NCBI RefSeq assembly: GCF_003989135.1
Contig: NZ_RYZZ01000033.1
Span: 1-64,000 of the forward strand
DNA length: 64,000 nucleotides
Direction: 5' to 3'
DNA from: Peribacillus cavernae
GTDB lineage: Bacteria; Bacillota; Bacilli; Bacillales; DSM-1321
The translations under genes and the position numbers were made by a program. Under the pieces are notes generated by a model, which worked only from the letters and a program-made list of their open reading frames with translations, was not told where the DNA came from and did not search any database. Shown one piece after another: positions 33,689 to 42,420 of the stretch; within the stretch, counting starts at the first letter, position 1; each line of letters starts with the position of its first letter.

Positions 33689-34768
33689 TTATTCCCCGTC
33701 CACCACACCCTTCTCCGTTATTATGGCATTCGCCCTTACGTTGACCTTTACATCTGAATATTGTTCCCTCCACTTTTTATTGCTGAAATCCCTTGTACGG
33801 CTTCGTACTTGCCTTCCTAGACCCAGTGGATCAATGTTAGACTTCTGAAAAGAGCGAATCATTGAAGTGGCTTGCTTTTCGAGTTTTTCTTCCACTTTTT
33901 TTTCAATTTTTTTCGACTTTCTTTCATCTAACTTCTTCCCCTGATATTCCCTGATATTCCCTTTCACATATAGATCAATATCAATTTCCGGCTCTTTTTT
34001 TCCGTTTCGAACATGATATCTGTGTCTGGTCCTTATCCCCTCGATGGAGGCATATTCACTACTGCTTAGTTTAACTTTAAAGTTCCCTAAAGTGACTTTT
34101 TCAATAAGCGCTCTAAAGGTGAAAAGCTGATCTTGTCGAAGGGTTTTAACATAACGGCCACCCTTAAATAAGGCCACTCCCTTTATATTAACATCCTCAC
34201 CATCTTGTTCAAGTAATGGTAAAAAAGGATCCCTGACTTTGGAATAATAGTCGCCCAGAAAAAAATGCAGATTCATTCTAGGCAGCACTCCATTCTCCGT
34301 ATTGTGTTCGATCAACTTTGATATATACATACCCGTATCTTCAACGCCATACTGTTTATCTAAAATCTTTTTGGCTTCATCATCCACAACGGTTAGATAT
34401 AAATTTTCACTGATAGAAGGATCTCGCTGAAGAGTGTCAATATAGTTTTCGATTCCATGTCTTGCAAGTTTTTTACTATAGACGATAACCTCATACTTGC
34501 CGGTTACGACATAGCCGACTGATTTTTTTTGGATTTTGCTGAGCGTTTCTTTACTTATCTCATCTTTAGCAGAGAGAGTTGTAGTCTCCATGCTTTTATC
34601 CGGCTTGTAGATGGTGGAAGTATACGTTACTTTCACTTTATTTTTCCCCGCATAATCATATCCTATAGCGGTGGGCATGCTTATTTCATCCAAAATACGT
34701 GTGGGTTGCCTGCCATATATAATGACAGCTACTGTTATGATGCCGATTATTACTGCTTTTACTTTCAT
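33689..34768 (-). CDS. gerC: Ger(x)C-family germinant receptor subunit without lipobox
   Basis: 359 residues. The GerC fold is shown by the start of the mature part (PTRILDEISMPTAIGYDY), VNIKGVALFKGGRYVKTLRQ, and RALIEKVTLGNFKV with a coiled Lys/Glu-rich helix near the C-terminus. C subunits are lipoproteins on the outer face of the inner spore membrane and are normally acylated on Cys. Here the N-terminus reads VAVIIYGRQPTRILDE: the usual L-x-G-C-W-D is replaced and no Cys is available. It overlaps gerB by four bases. Perhaps a membrane-anchored version. Confidence 0.88.
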   Translation of the reverse strand: MKVKAVIIGIITVAVIIYGRQPTRILDEISMPTAIGYDYAGKNKVKVTYTSTIYKPDKSMETTTLSAKDEISKETLSKIQKKSVGYVVTGKYEVIVYSKKLARHGIENYIDTLQRDPSISENLYLTVVDDEAKKILDKQYGVEDTGMYISKLIEHNTENGVLPRMNLHFFLGDYYSKVRDPFLPLLEQDGEDVNIKGVALFKGGRYVKTLRQDQLFTFRALIEKVTLGNFKVKLSSSEYASIEGIRTRHRYHVRNGKKEPEIDIDLYVKGNIREYQGKKLDERKSKKIEKKVEEKLEKQATSMIRSFQKSNIDPLGLGRQVRSRTRDFSNKKWREQYSDVKVNVRANAIITEKGVVDGE

Positions 34769-35856
34769 CGTTTGCCCCCCATTCTAAAACGCAGATGGTA
34801 AATGAGAAATAGGATAGGGATATAAACAATAGACAGATAAAATCCAACCATTGATACAAATTTTTGTAATAGGTCTATACTGTCTCGGTCCTTGAGGATG
34901 CAGCTTCCAATAAGACAAATCGATAACAGGAAAACAAGTATTTTTATCTGCCTGACTTTAAACAATTCCTTCGTGGCCCGGCTTGCAGCCCATAAAACCA
35001 AGCACATCTTTGGAAAAACCACTACTGCCCCAAATGCAATCCCTATCAATTCAAACCGTTCCAAAAAGGAGAAATTGATGATCTTCCACATCGTTAATGT
35101 AGGCCAGGATGTCCTTAGTAAATGCTCTTGTTCAAAATAAACCAATGCCGTTAACATGAGAATAAGATAAATCGCCATTGTGGCTAAATTTCCATAATGA
35201 GCCCATTTTTGTGATGTTTTCGGCTTTTGAATAAAAGGATAATACATTAATAAAAATTCAAATCCTATAAAAGGAAACGTCATTTCTTTTATGGAGTTGG
35301 CCATTTCTTTAAATGAATGATCATATACAGGCAATAAGTTCCGTAAAGTGGAAAATTCCCATGGCGCTAAAAAAGTAACGATCAAAAACAAAGAGAAGAT
35401 TACCCCTATAAAACAGACCCCGGTAACAGTGCGAAAACCGCTTGAAACAACATAGTAAACACTGCATAAATAAACTAAAGCAAGCGGCAATGTTCTCAGT
35501 GAAGGAAACATCCAGACCTGAACAACTTCTATAAACGTCCGTAATACGACGATGCTGATTACAAGAAAGTGGAGGATAAACAGGATATTTATCAGACCAC
35601 CGAGCCATTTTCCAAACACATTTTGATGAATGACGATAAGGCTACTCTTTTCCTTGTTCAATATCGTATATATCATCCAAATTAAGACATGGACAATGAT
35701 TCCCGATACGATAACAGTAATCCAAGAATCCTGACCGGCAAACTCGGCAATATCCCGTTGGAAACTCAAAACTCCAACACCTAATTGCGTACTGTGAACG
35801 AGAAAAAAAACAAGAAAAGGTGCAACAAGAAACTGCTCTTTAATTGGGGTTTTCAT
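34765..35856 (-). CDS. gerB: Spore germination permease-like subunit GerB
   Basis: 363 residues with ten membrane segments, APC-superfamily fold, starting KEQFLVAPFLVFFLVHSTQL, the usual GerAB opening. B subunits bind the germinant amino acid or nucleoside. Residues of the putative pocket lie in GVGVLSFQRDIAEFAGQDSW. It sits between gerA (27 bases upstream) and gerC (overlapping), so all three are made from one mRNA, probably in the forespore. The germinant is not predictable. The YfkT-like order A-B-C matches other Bacillus receptors. Confidence 0.93.
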   Translation of the reverse strand: MKTPIKEQFLVAPFLVFFLVHSTQLGVGVLSFQRDIAEFAGQDSWITVIVSGIIVHVLIWMIYTILNKEKSSLIVIHQNVFGKWLGGLINILFILHFLVISIVVLRTFIEVVQVWMFPSLRTLPLALVYLCSVYYVVSSGFRTVTGVCFIGVIFSLFLIVTFLAPWEFSTLRNLLPVYDHSFKEMANSIKEMTFPFIGFEFLLMYYPFIQKPKTSQKWAHYGNLATMAIYLILMLTALVYFEQEHLLRTSWPTLTMWKIINFSFLERFELIGIAFGAVVVFPKMCLVLWAASRATKELFKVRQIKILVFLLSICLIGSCILKDRDSIDLLQKFVSMVGFYLSIVYIPILFLIYHLRFRMGGKR

Positions 35857-35883
35857 AAAATGCCTCCCACTATCTGCGGACTG

Positions 35884-37416
35884 TTATTCATCAATATCCC
35901 TTTTTTCCTTTGCTTGTTTTTTTACAAAACGCTTCTGGCTTTCCGCCTGTAAAAACATGGGCCGTTTTGATTGCCAGGAAAAGGGAAGACGAATGAATGC
36001 ATCCTTCAAATCACCAAGACGCGGAGGATAAATTGGTTCTAGATACGGTCTTCCAAGGGAAGTTAAGCGTAATAGATGCGTGGTCAAAAAGATAAATGCA
36101 ACAGCAATTCCCAACAGTCCCCACAGTTGTGCGAATAGAAGAAATGGAAAGCGAATTAACCGGATCGTGCTGCTCATCCTGTAAATCGGTGTCGTAAAGG
36201 CAGCAAGCGCAGCGAGTGCTGTGATAATCAGCAAAATATTACTCGTGACCCCTGCTTCAACGGCTGCCGTTCCGATGACGATACCGCCTACGATCCCGAT
36301 GGTAGTTCCAACTTTTGTCGGGAGCCTTGCACCGGCCTCACGAAGCAATTCAATCGTTAACTCCATGACAAGCGCTTCAAGAATCGGCGGCAAAGGAACC
36401 ATTCTTCTTGAAGTAACCAAGGTAACCATTAAATCTTTCGGGATTAATTGATAGTGATAGGTTACAATTGCCACGTAAATCGGGGTGACCAGTACGGAGA
36501 AGATAACGGCAAACAGACGAATGACTCTAAAGGCTGAAGCCATTTGCCAATTCATGTAATAATCTTCAAAAGCACTAAAAAAATTCACGACATTAATCGG
36601 CCCAATCAGGGCATGAGGAGAACCATCGACTAAAATAACCACTTTTCCTTCCCCTAGAACGCCAGCCACACGATCGGGCCGCTCTGTATCCATTAATTGC
36701 GGAAAGACAGAGTTCCCATTATCAGCAATCAATTCAGCAATAACAGAACTATCGATAATTTGATCAAATTCCAGTTTCTGAAGACGCTGTAAAACGGTAT
36801 TGACGTTTTCCTCATTCGCAATTCCTTCGAGGTATAAAACAGCCACTTCTGTTTTCGAAAGTTTTCCCATCTCCATTTTTTTCACTAATAATTGTGAAAC
36901 GGGCAATCGTTTTCGAACTAAATTTAAATTCGTAGCTAAGGATTCCACAAAACCTTCTTTTGGACCGACAACACTATATTCCTCTTCTGCAATCGTCAAC
37001 TCACGTACCTTCTTTATTTCTCCGCGAACAAGGGCACATGCCGAATCCTCTTCATTGAATTGAATAAGAACGAATCCTTTGAATAACTCCTTTTGAATGA
37101 TTTCCAGATCACTTGTGATAACAATGTTTTCAATAGGAAGCGCTCCACGTAACTCTTCCAATGAAGAGAGTTTTATTGTATTCAGATACGGGAGAATATC
37201 TCGATGCAAAATCTCCACATCGATCAAGGAGCTAAAATATGAGATCCAAAATGGTTGAGGGGATTGCGGATTATAAAAATGGACAAAATCACCTGATTGT
37301 TTGAATTGGTTTATTAGTGCAAAAAGCGATTGGTCTTGTTGATCATAGTTTGTATGAGACATTTTTTTCGAGGATTGAACTTGTTGATTATATTTGTTGC
37401 GAAACCATTTTTTCAT
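35884..37416 (-). CDS. gerA: Spore germination receptor subunit GerA
   Basis: 510 residues: a cytosolic N-terminal domain of about 240 residues (IENIVITSDLEIIQKELFKG; VVLIDGSPHALIGP-like segment reads VVILVDGSPHALIGP) and a membrane part with five to six segments (PLPPILEALVMELTIELLREA; GIVGGIVIGTAAVEAGVTS). A subunits form the oligomeric channel of the receptor. AAAGGA precedes the ATG. Upstream, CATGTTA preceded 19 bases earlier by TGGATA resembles a forespore sigma-G promoter but spacing is one or two bases long. First gene of the gerA-gerB-gerC operon. Confidence 0.94.
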   Translation of the reverse strand: MKKWFRNKYNQQVQSSKKMSHTNYDQQDQSLFALINQFKQSGDFVHFYNPQSPQPFWISYFSSLIDVEILHRDILPYLNTIKLSSLEELRGALPIENIVITSDLEIIQKELFKGFVLIQFNEEDSACALVRGEIKKVRELTIAEEEYSVVGPKEGFVESLATNLNLVRKRLPVSQLLVKKMEMGKLSKTEVAVLYLEGIANEENVNTVLQRLQKLEFDQIIDSSVIAELIADNGNSVFPQLMDTERPDRVAGVLGEGKVVILVDGSPHALIGPINVVNFFSAFEDYYMNWQMASAFRVIRLFAVIFSVLVTPIYVAIVTYHYQLIPKDLMVTLVTSRRMVPLPPILEALVMELTIELLREAGARLPTKVGTTIGIVGGIVIGTAAVEAGVTSNILLIITALAALAAFTTPIYRMSSTIRLIRFPFLLFAQLWGLLGIAVAFIFLTTHLLRLTSLGRPYLEPIYPPRLGDLKDAFIRLPFSWQSKRPMFLQAESQKRFVKKQAKEKRDIDE

Positions 37417-37701
37417 GGAAAATGATCCTTTCTGTTTGTATACTGCGAAACTACTCCTACGCCCTAAAGAAGTCACTCCATTGTGAAAACAATAACATTA
37501 ACATGTAAGGATAGGTTATCCAACTATCCAATTATTAATCAGGCTCTGTATGAAACAATAGAAAAAGCATCCGCCCAAACTTTCAACGAATGCTTATTGT
37601 ATAAACCCTATTTATTTACTTTTCCGCGAGTAAATTCGTTTAATTGAACCAGTAAGGGGAAGTTTAGATTATAGAAGAATTATGAGAAGGAGGTAAATGC
37701 T

Positions 37702-38352
37702 ATGCCAAAGAATCTTCAACAGGAACATTTTAATTGCCAGCCTCTTCCTTTAGAGTTTTTCCGAATTCCGCCATTAGAGCTTGCCCAGGCACTGCTTGGC
37801 CGCCTCCTTATCAAACAAACCTCTGAAGGAACCGCATCCGGATATATTGTGGAAACAGAAGCTTATATCGGCCCTGAAGACAGGGCTGCACACAGCTTCG
37901 GCAATAGACGGACCAAGCGGACGGAAGTCATGTTTGGCGAGGCCGGGCATATCTATACTTATGTCATGCATACCCATACATTAGTGAATATCGTCAGCGG
38001 AGAAACAGAAAAGCCCGAGGCGATATTGATCAGAGCGGTTGAACCTTATCGGGGCATCCCGCTGATGCAGGAACGGCGGGGAATGTCAGAGCTGCGGAAA
38101 TTGACCAATGGGCCCGGTAAGCTGACAAAAGCACTCGGCATTACAATGGCGGATTATGGACATACTTGCTGCGAACCGCCATTGTGGATTGCAGCAGGAA
38201 AGATCCCTGATACAATATCCTCTGGTCCGCGGATCGGCATTGGCAATTCTGGCGAAGCAAAAGATTACCCTTGGAGGTTTTGGGTCACAGACAGCCCATT
38301 CGTTTCCGGTAACAAATCTTCCAATACATCAAGAGGAAATTCATTCGAATAG
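37702..38352 (+). CDS. DNA-3-methyladenine glycosylase (AAG family)
   Basis: 216 residues. Base-excision repair enzyme that removes alkylated purines. Visible: ALLGRLLIKQTSEGTASGYI, the catalytic Glu in VETEAYIGPEDRAAHSFGNR, the intercalating Tyr region GHIYTYVMHTHTLVNIVSGE, and LTNGPGKLTKALGI. The active-site residues of the human AAG fold are all at the expected places. GAGAAGGAGGT precedes the ATG. The gene is alone between the germination operon and the transporter operon. The C-terminus (NKSSNTSRGNSFE) is an unconserved tail. Confidence 0.93.
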   Translation: MPKNLQQEHFNCQPLPLEFFRIPPLELAQALLGRLLIKQTSEGTASGYIVETEAYIGPEDRAAHSFGNRRTKRTEVMFGEAGHIYTYVMHTHTLVNIVSGETEKPEAILIRAVEPYRGIPLMQERRGMSELRKLTNGPGKLTKALGITMADYGHTCCEPPLWIAAGKIPDTISSGPRIGIGNSGEAKDYPWRFWVTDSPFVSGNKSSNTSRGNSFE

Positions 38353-38462
38353 TTGACAAATTCGTTTAATTCATCTATTAGGAAGTCTTACTCATTGTAA
38401 ATTTTCATAATAGGTGTAAAATCTAATAGTCATTATCATTTAAACGAAGGAGACTGACGGAA

Positions 38463-39365
38463 TTGAAGAAGTTTTTTATTGGATTGTTTATGCTAACCTT
38501 TGCACTTATTGCTGGATGTTCATCGGACGATAATTCCACTAATGGTAGCTCCTCAGATAAAAAGGAAGAAAAGATTTTTAAAATCGGGGCGCTCCCTGAC
38601 CAAAATGCTGCAGATTTAAGCAGGAGTATGGATGTACTTGCCAAGTACTTTAGCAAAGAAACTGGATTAAAGGTCGAATATGTTCCATCAGTCGATTATG
38701 CAGCACTTGTGACAGCATTTGAACGCGGTGAAATCGACATGGCCTGGTTCGGTGGTTTGACAGGCGTTCAGGCACGGAATCTTGTACCTGAAGCAGATGC
38801 AATCGCTCAACGGCCTATCGATAAAGAATTCCATTCTATCTTTATTGCCCAAAAAGATGTCAAAGCAGATCAACTAGACGATCTAAAAGGACTTAATTTC
38901 ACATTCGGCAGCGAAAGCTCAACCTCTGGCCACCTAATGCCGCGTTATTTCATGGAAAAGGCAGGAATCAACCCTGACAAGGACTTTGATGGGCAGCCTA
39001 ACTACTCTGGATCACATGATAAAACATATAAGCTGGTTGAGTCTGGGGCCTTTAAAGCCGGCGTACTGAATGAATCTGTATGGGAAGCGGCAGTAGCAGA
39101 AAAAAAGGTGGACTTAAACAAAGTCAAAGTTGTTTATAAAACTCCGTCCTACTATGACTACCACTGGACAATCAACAAAGTGGATGATAAGTTTGGAAAA
39201 GGCACAAAGGATAATATGAAGGAAGCCATTCTTGCAGTCAATAAAGACGATGCAGATTTGAAAGAATTCCTCGACTTATTCCAAACAGATTCATTTATCG
39301 AAACAAAAAATGAAAACTATAAAGAAATTGAAGAAGTTGCAAAAGAACTCGAGATCATTAAATAG
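38463..39365 (+). CDS. phnD: PhnD-type ABC substrate-binding lipoprotein
   Basis: 300 residues with a lipoprotein signal (LIAGCS, acylated Cys19) and the periplasmic phosphonate-binding fold: KIGALPDQNAADLSRSMDVL, MAWFGGLTGVQARNL, and NFTFGSESSTSGHLMPRYF, the oxyanion-binding loop. Related systems take up phosphonate, phosphite, or have been annotated as selenate transporters; the ligand cannot be decided here. The start is TTG behind GAAGGAG. It heads a four-gene operon with ATPase and two permeases. No C-P lyase or phosphonatase gene follows, so the substrate may not be a phosphonate. Confidence 0.9.
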   Translation: MKKFFIGLFMLTFALIAGCSSDDNSTNGSSSDKKEEKIFKIGALPDQNAADLSRSMDVLAKYFSKETGLKVEYVPSVDYAALVTAFERGEIDMAWFGGLTGVQARNLVPEADAIAQRPIDKEFHSIFIAQKDVKADQLDDLKGLNFTFGSESSTSGHLMPRYFMEKAGINPDKDFDGQPNYSGSHDKTYKLVESGAFKAGVLNESVWEAAVAEKKVDLNKVKVVYKTPSYYDYHWTINKVDDKFGKGTKDNMKEAILAVNKDDADLKEFLDLFQTDSFIETKNENYKEIEEVAKELEIIK

Positions 39366-39379
39366 AAGGTGTTAAAGAA

Positions 39380-40126
39380 ATGCCTCTTATCGAATTAAAT
39401 AATATAACCAAACAATTCGAGCGGAAGATAGCACTATCTTCCCTCTCTTTTCATGTAAAAAAAGGGGAAATGGTTGCGCTGATCGGACCAAGTGGTGCAG
39501 GAAAATCAACGTTGTTGAATACGCTGGCGGGAATCACTGCTCCTAACACAGGAACTTACCTTTTAGACGGTGTTCCCATCCAGCATTATAAAAAAAGAAA
39601 AGAACTTGCAAAAAAAATCGGCGTCATCCGCCAGCAGTTTGATCTGATTGCCTCTCTCCCCGTTATCCAGAATGTTCTGGCAGGGAGACTTGGTGAATGG
39701 GGATTTTTTAAATCGATGCTCTCGCTGTTTCTGCCGCAGGATAAACAACTTGCAGCGAATGCATTGAATCGCGTCGGCCTTTTGGACAAGCTATACGATC
39801 AAACCTCCAAGCTTTCAGGAGGAGAACAGCAGCGTGTCGCCTTAGCCCGCCTTCTCGTACAAAGTCCTGCAGTAATCCTTGCTGATGAGCCTGTTGCTTC
39901 ATTGGATCCTGCGCGAGCAGAAGATGTCCTGGCAATGCTGACTAAACTAGTTAAAGAAGAAGGCCAGACGCTTGTCATGAGCCTCCATTCTGTCGAGTAC
40001 GCCAAAAAATATTTTTCCAGGATTATAGCCCTCCGCGACGGAGAAGTTTTTTTTGATTTGCCAACTAGTGAAATCACGAAAGAACATTTGGCTGAGCTTT
40101 ACTTATTAAAGGAGATGGCTCTTTAG
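39380..40126 (+). CDS. phnC: PhnC-type ABC transporter ATPase
   Basis: 248 residues with all ABC motifs: Walker A GPSGAGKSTL, signature LSGGEQQRVALARLLV, Walker B VILADEPVASLD and H-loop MSLHS. The Q-loop reads GVIRQQFDLI as in PhnC proteins. It powers import by the binding protein and permeases of this operon. GAAGGTG precedes the ATG 14 bases behind phnD; the next gene starts at the base after its stop, showing tight coupling. Confidence 0.94.
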   Translation: MPLIELNNITKQFERKIALSSLSFHVKKGEMVALIGPSGAGKSTLLNTLAGITAPNTGTYLLDGVPIQHYKKRKELAKKIGVIRQQFDLIASLPVIQNVLAGRLGEWGFFKSMLSLFLPQDKQLAANALNRVGLLDKLYDQTSKLSGGEQQRVALARLLVQSPAVILADEPVASLDPARAEDVLAMLTKLVKEEGQTLVMSLHSVEYAKKYFSRIIALRDGEVFFDLPTSEITKEHLAELYLLKEMAL

Positions 40127-40927
40127 ATGAAACAACTTCTGTCTCCCCTTTATCTTCATAAACGCTTAAGTTTAACGCTCGTCCTCCTTGCGGCCTTTAT
40201 CTGGAGCCTTTTTTCCGTTACCTGGAGCCGTGACCTGCTTCACGCTGGCGGATGGGCTACTACCGTACAAATACTGGAAGGATTGATCAAACCCGATCTT
40301 TCTCCCGATATATTGGAACTGGCGGTAGAATCCTCGTGGGTTACGGTTGTATACGCGGTGACAGGCATGACAGTCGCCCTTATTATCGCTTTTGTCTTAG
40401 GGGTCTTAGGTTCCGGTGTCTTAGTATCCTCCCGTCCTGTTCGAATCGTTACGGCTGGTTTTTCCAGGGCAGTACTGGCAATAATCAGAGCGATTCACGA
40501 ACTCGTCTGGGCGCTTTTATTTGTCGCCGTCATCGGGCTGTCCCCTTATGCAGCTATATTTGCCCTCGGCATTCCATACGGCGGCATTCTAGGCAGGATC
40601 TTTGCGGATATGTTAAATGACGTTCCCGGAGAACCAATCCAGGCTCTTCGTGCGGCCGGTGCTTCCCGTCTGCACTGTCTGATGTATGGATACCTGCCTC
40701 TTATCCGTTCCAACATGATTAGCTATACGATGTACCGTTTTGAATGCTCGATCCGTTCATCAGCCATCATGAGCTTTGTCGGGCTTGGAGGCCTGGGTTA
40801 TCAAATTCAGCTTTCGCTTGCAGATCTCCATTATGATGAAGTATGGACATTTCTCTTCTTTCTGATTGCGATTGTTGTCCTGATCGATGCCTGGAGCAAC
40901 TCCCTGCGAAAGCGATTGGTGCTATGA
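40127..40927 (+). CDS. phnE: PhnE-type ABC permease, first copy
   Basis: 266 residues with about six membrane segments. The ABC-contact EAA loop is EPIQALRAAGASRLHCLMYG and the family end FVGLGGLGYQIQLSLADLHY. It starts immediately after the ATPase stop and overlaps the next permease by four bases (ATGA). Paired with the second PhnE-like protein it would form the membrane channel. Confidence 0.93.
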   Translation: MKQLLSPLYLHKRLSLTLVLLAAFIWSLFSVTWSRDLLHAGGWATTVQILEGLIKPDLSPDILELAVESSWVTVVYAVTGMTVALIIAFVLGVLGSGVLVSSRPVRIVTAGFSRAVLAIIRAIHELVWALLFVAVIGLSPYAAIFALGIPYGGILGRIFADMLNDVPGEPIQALRAAGASRLHCLMYGYLPLIRSNMISYTMYRFECSIRSSAIMSFVGLGGLGYQIQLSLADLHYDEVWTFLFFLIAIVVLIDAWSNSLRKRLVL

Positions 40928-41784
40928 TGAGTAAAATAAAAATCCCTTCAAAAAAACGCCGTTTTTCATTTGTAGCTTTTTCTATTCTGTTGGCATTAGC
41001 CCTGCTTGCAGGTTCCTGGGGACATATTTTCTATGCGGAAAGAGCCAACTTTTTTACTCTTTTCAATGAGCAGAATGCTGAATATGCGAAAAAATTTTTC
41101 TCCGGACTATTCGGCCTTCAGGAAGAAAAGCCTGCTTTTACTGATAAAGAGGCTTGGATAAATGCAGGGAAGCTTACCTATGAAACGTTGCAAATGAGTG
41201 TCATGGCCATTGGCTTTGCGACCATTGCCGCCTTGCTTACCGTCATCCCCGCCGCACGCAACATCGCGGATGGAACGTTAACCGTTTCAAAACGTTGGTA
41301 TCGCTGGATTTTGTTCGGTTTTTTCCGTGTCATCTATATTTTTTCCCGTGCGATTCCTGAACTTGTCTGGGCAATGGTTATCGTTTTTATCCTAAAACCA
41401 GGCATTCTGCCGGGAGCAGTTGCGCTGGCCCTTCATAATTTTGGGATTCTCGGAAAGCTTTGCGCGGAGGTCATTGAAGATACGGATGCGAGGCCGATAC
41501 GAAACCTGGCCTCAAGCGGAGCTTCCAACGCCCAAATCCTTTTCTATGGAATCATTCCAACCGTCATGCCGAAATTTCTCACTTACATCCTTTATCGCGG
41601 CGAGGTGATCATGAGAACCTCCATCGTTGTTGGATTTGTCGGAGCCGGCGGGCTGGGACAGCAATTCAAACTGAGCCTCAGCTACTTCCACTACACTGAA
41701 ATTACGCTGCTGCTCATCTGCTATATCATTCTCGTATTTGCAGCAGACTTTATCTCGGAAGGATTTCGGAAAGCGGCGAAATAG
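40924..41784 (+). CDS. phnE: PhnE-type ABC permease, second copy
   Basis: 286 residues, distinct from its neighbour but with the same plan: a longer N-terminal extracytoplasmic stretch (about 30-90), EAA loop RPIRNLASSGASNAQILFYG and VGFVGAGGLGQQFKLSLSYF. Two different PhnE proteins in one operon imply a heterodimeric channel. ATG overlaps the previous stop; a second ATG follows at once. Last gene of the operon. No terminator directly behind it: a 460-base repeat array comes first, then a hairpin at 42.3 kb. Confidence 0.92.
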   Translation: MMSKIKIPSKKRRFSFVAFSILLALALLAGSWGHIFYAERANFFTLFNEQNAEYAKKFFSGLFGLQEEKPAFTDKEAWINAGKLTYETLQMSVMAIGFATIAALLTVIPAARNIADGTLTVSKRWYRWILFGFFRVIYIFSRAIPELVWAMVIVFILKPGILPGAVALALHNFGILGKLCAEVIEDTDARPIRNLASSGASNAQILFYGIIPTVMPKFLTYILYRGEVIMRTSIVVGFVGAGGLGQQFKLSLSYFHYTEITLLLICYIILVFAADFISEGFRKAAK

Positions 41785-41834
41785 GATTAGTCTCAACTTT
41801 GAGATTTCGGAAACAAATCTGATATTTTGCTTGA

Positions 41835-42244
41835 GCTCATAAATCTGGACAATAGCTCTTAAATTTCAGTAATGGCTCATAAATTCTATTAAGCGCTTAT
41901 AAGAGTAAAAATGGACCGCTATCTATGCTAAAATACAGGCCCCTTCTATAAAAAATGGCAATGACAGCCGGCTAATTCATGGCATCGCTCATAAATTTCG
42001 GCCATAGCTCTTAAACCTGGACAATAGCTCTTAAATTTCAGTAATGGCTCATAAATTCTATTAAGCGCTCATAAGAGTAAAAATGGACCGCTATCTACGC
42101 TAAGATACAGGCCCCTTCTATAAAAAATGGCAATGACAGCCGGCTAATTCATGACATCGCTCATAAATTTCGGCCATAGCTCTTAAACCTGGACAATAGC
42201 TCTTAAATTTCAGTAATGGCTCATAAATTCTATTAAGCGCTTAT
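41835..42244. repeat. Phased array B and 172-bp tandem repeat
   Basis: Core GCTCWTAAAT begins at 41835, 41855, 41875, 41895, then 41987, 42007, 42027, 42047, 42067, then 42159, 42179, 42199, 42219, 42239: exactly 20 bases inside each group and 92 between groups. On a larger scale a 172-base unit starting GGACAATAGCTC at 41847, 42019 and 42191 is repeated 2.3 times with only a few base changes. Between groups is a constant segment with TGGACCGCTATCTA and CAATGACAGCCGGC. No gene, no open frame across the repeats. Confidence 0.95.
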
Positions 42245-42309
42245 ATAAAAAACAGACGGCAAAACTTTAACCGGAATAGGAACTGACTATTTCAACTTAT
42301 AGCAACTAA

Positions 42310-42345
42310 ACAAGAAACAGCGCCTGGCGGGCGCTGTTTTCTTGT
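42310..42345. terminator. Bidirectional terminator between phnE and namZ
   Basis: CAAGAAA.CAGCGCC / GGCGCTGTTTTCTTG with a five-base loop. A/T runs on both sides suit both convergent genes. Confidence 0.87.
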
Positions 42346-42420
42346 TACTACCGAATGATCTTTGGATTTGGATTTATTATCTCGGAATTTAGATTTATTA
42401 CTACCGTATTTGCGACCCGA

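Noticed and set aside
33666-33773. N-terminal extension of the tcyP-like frame (MEGTIFRCKGQRKG...)
   Set aside because: It overlaps the end of the gerC coding sequence in another frame and has no similarity to symporters.
37561-37598. Hairpin AAGCAT..CG / CG..ATGCTT with T5 tail on the minus strand
   Set aside because: Looks like a terminator but no gene lies upstream of it on that strand; listed here only as an orphan signal.
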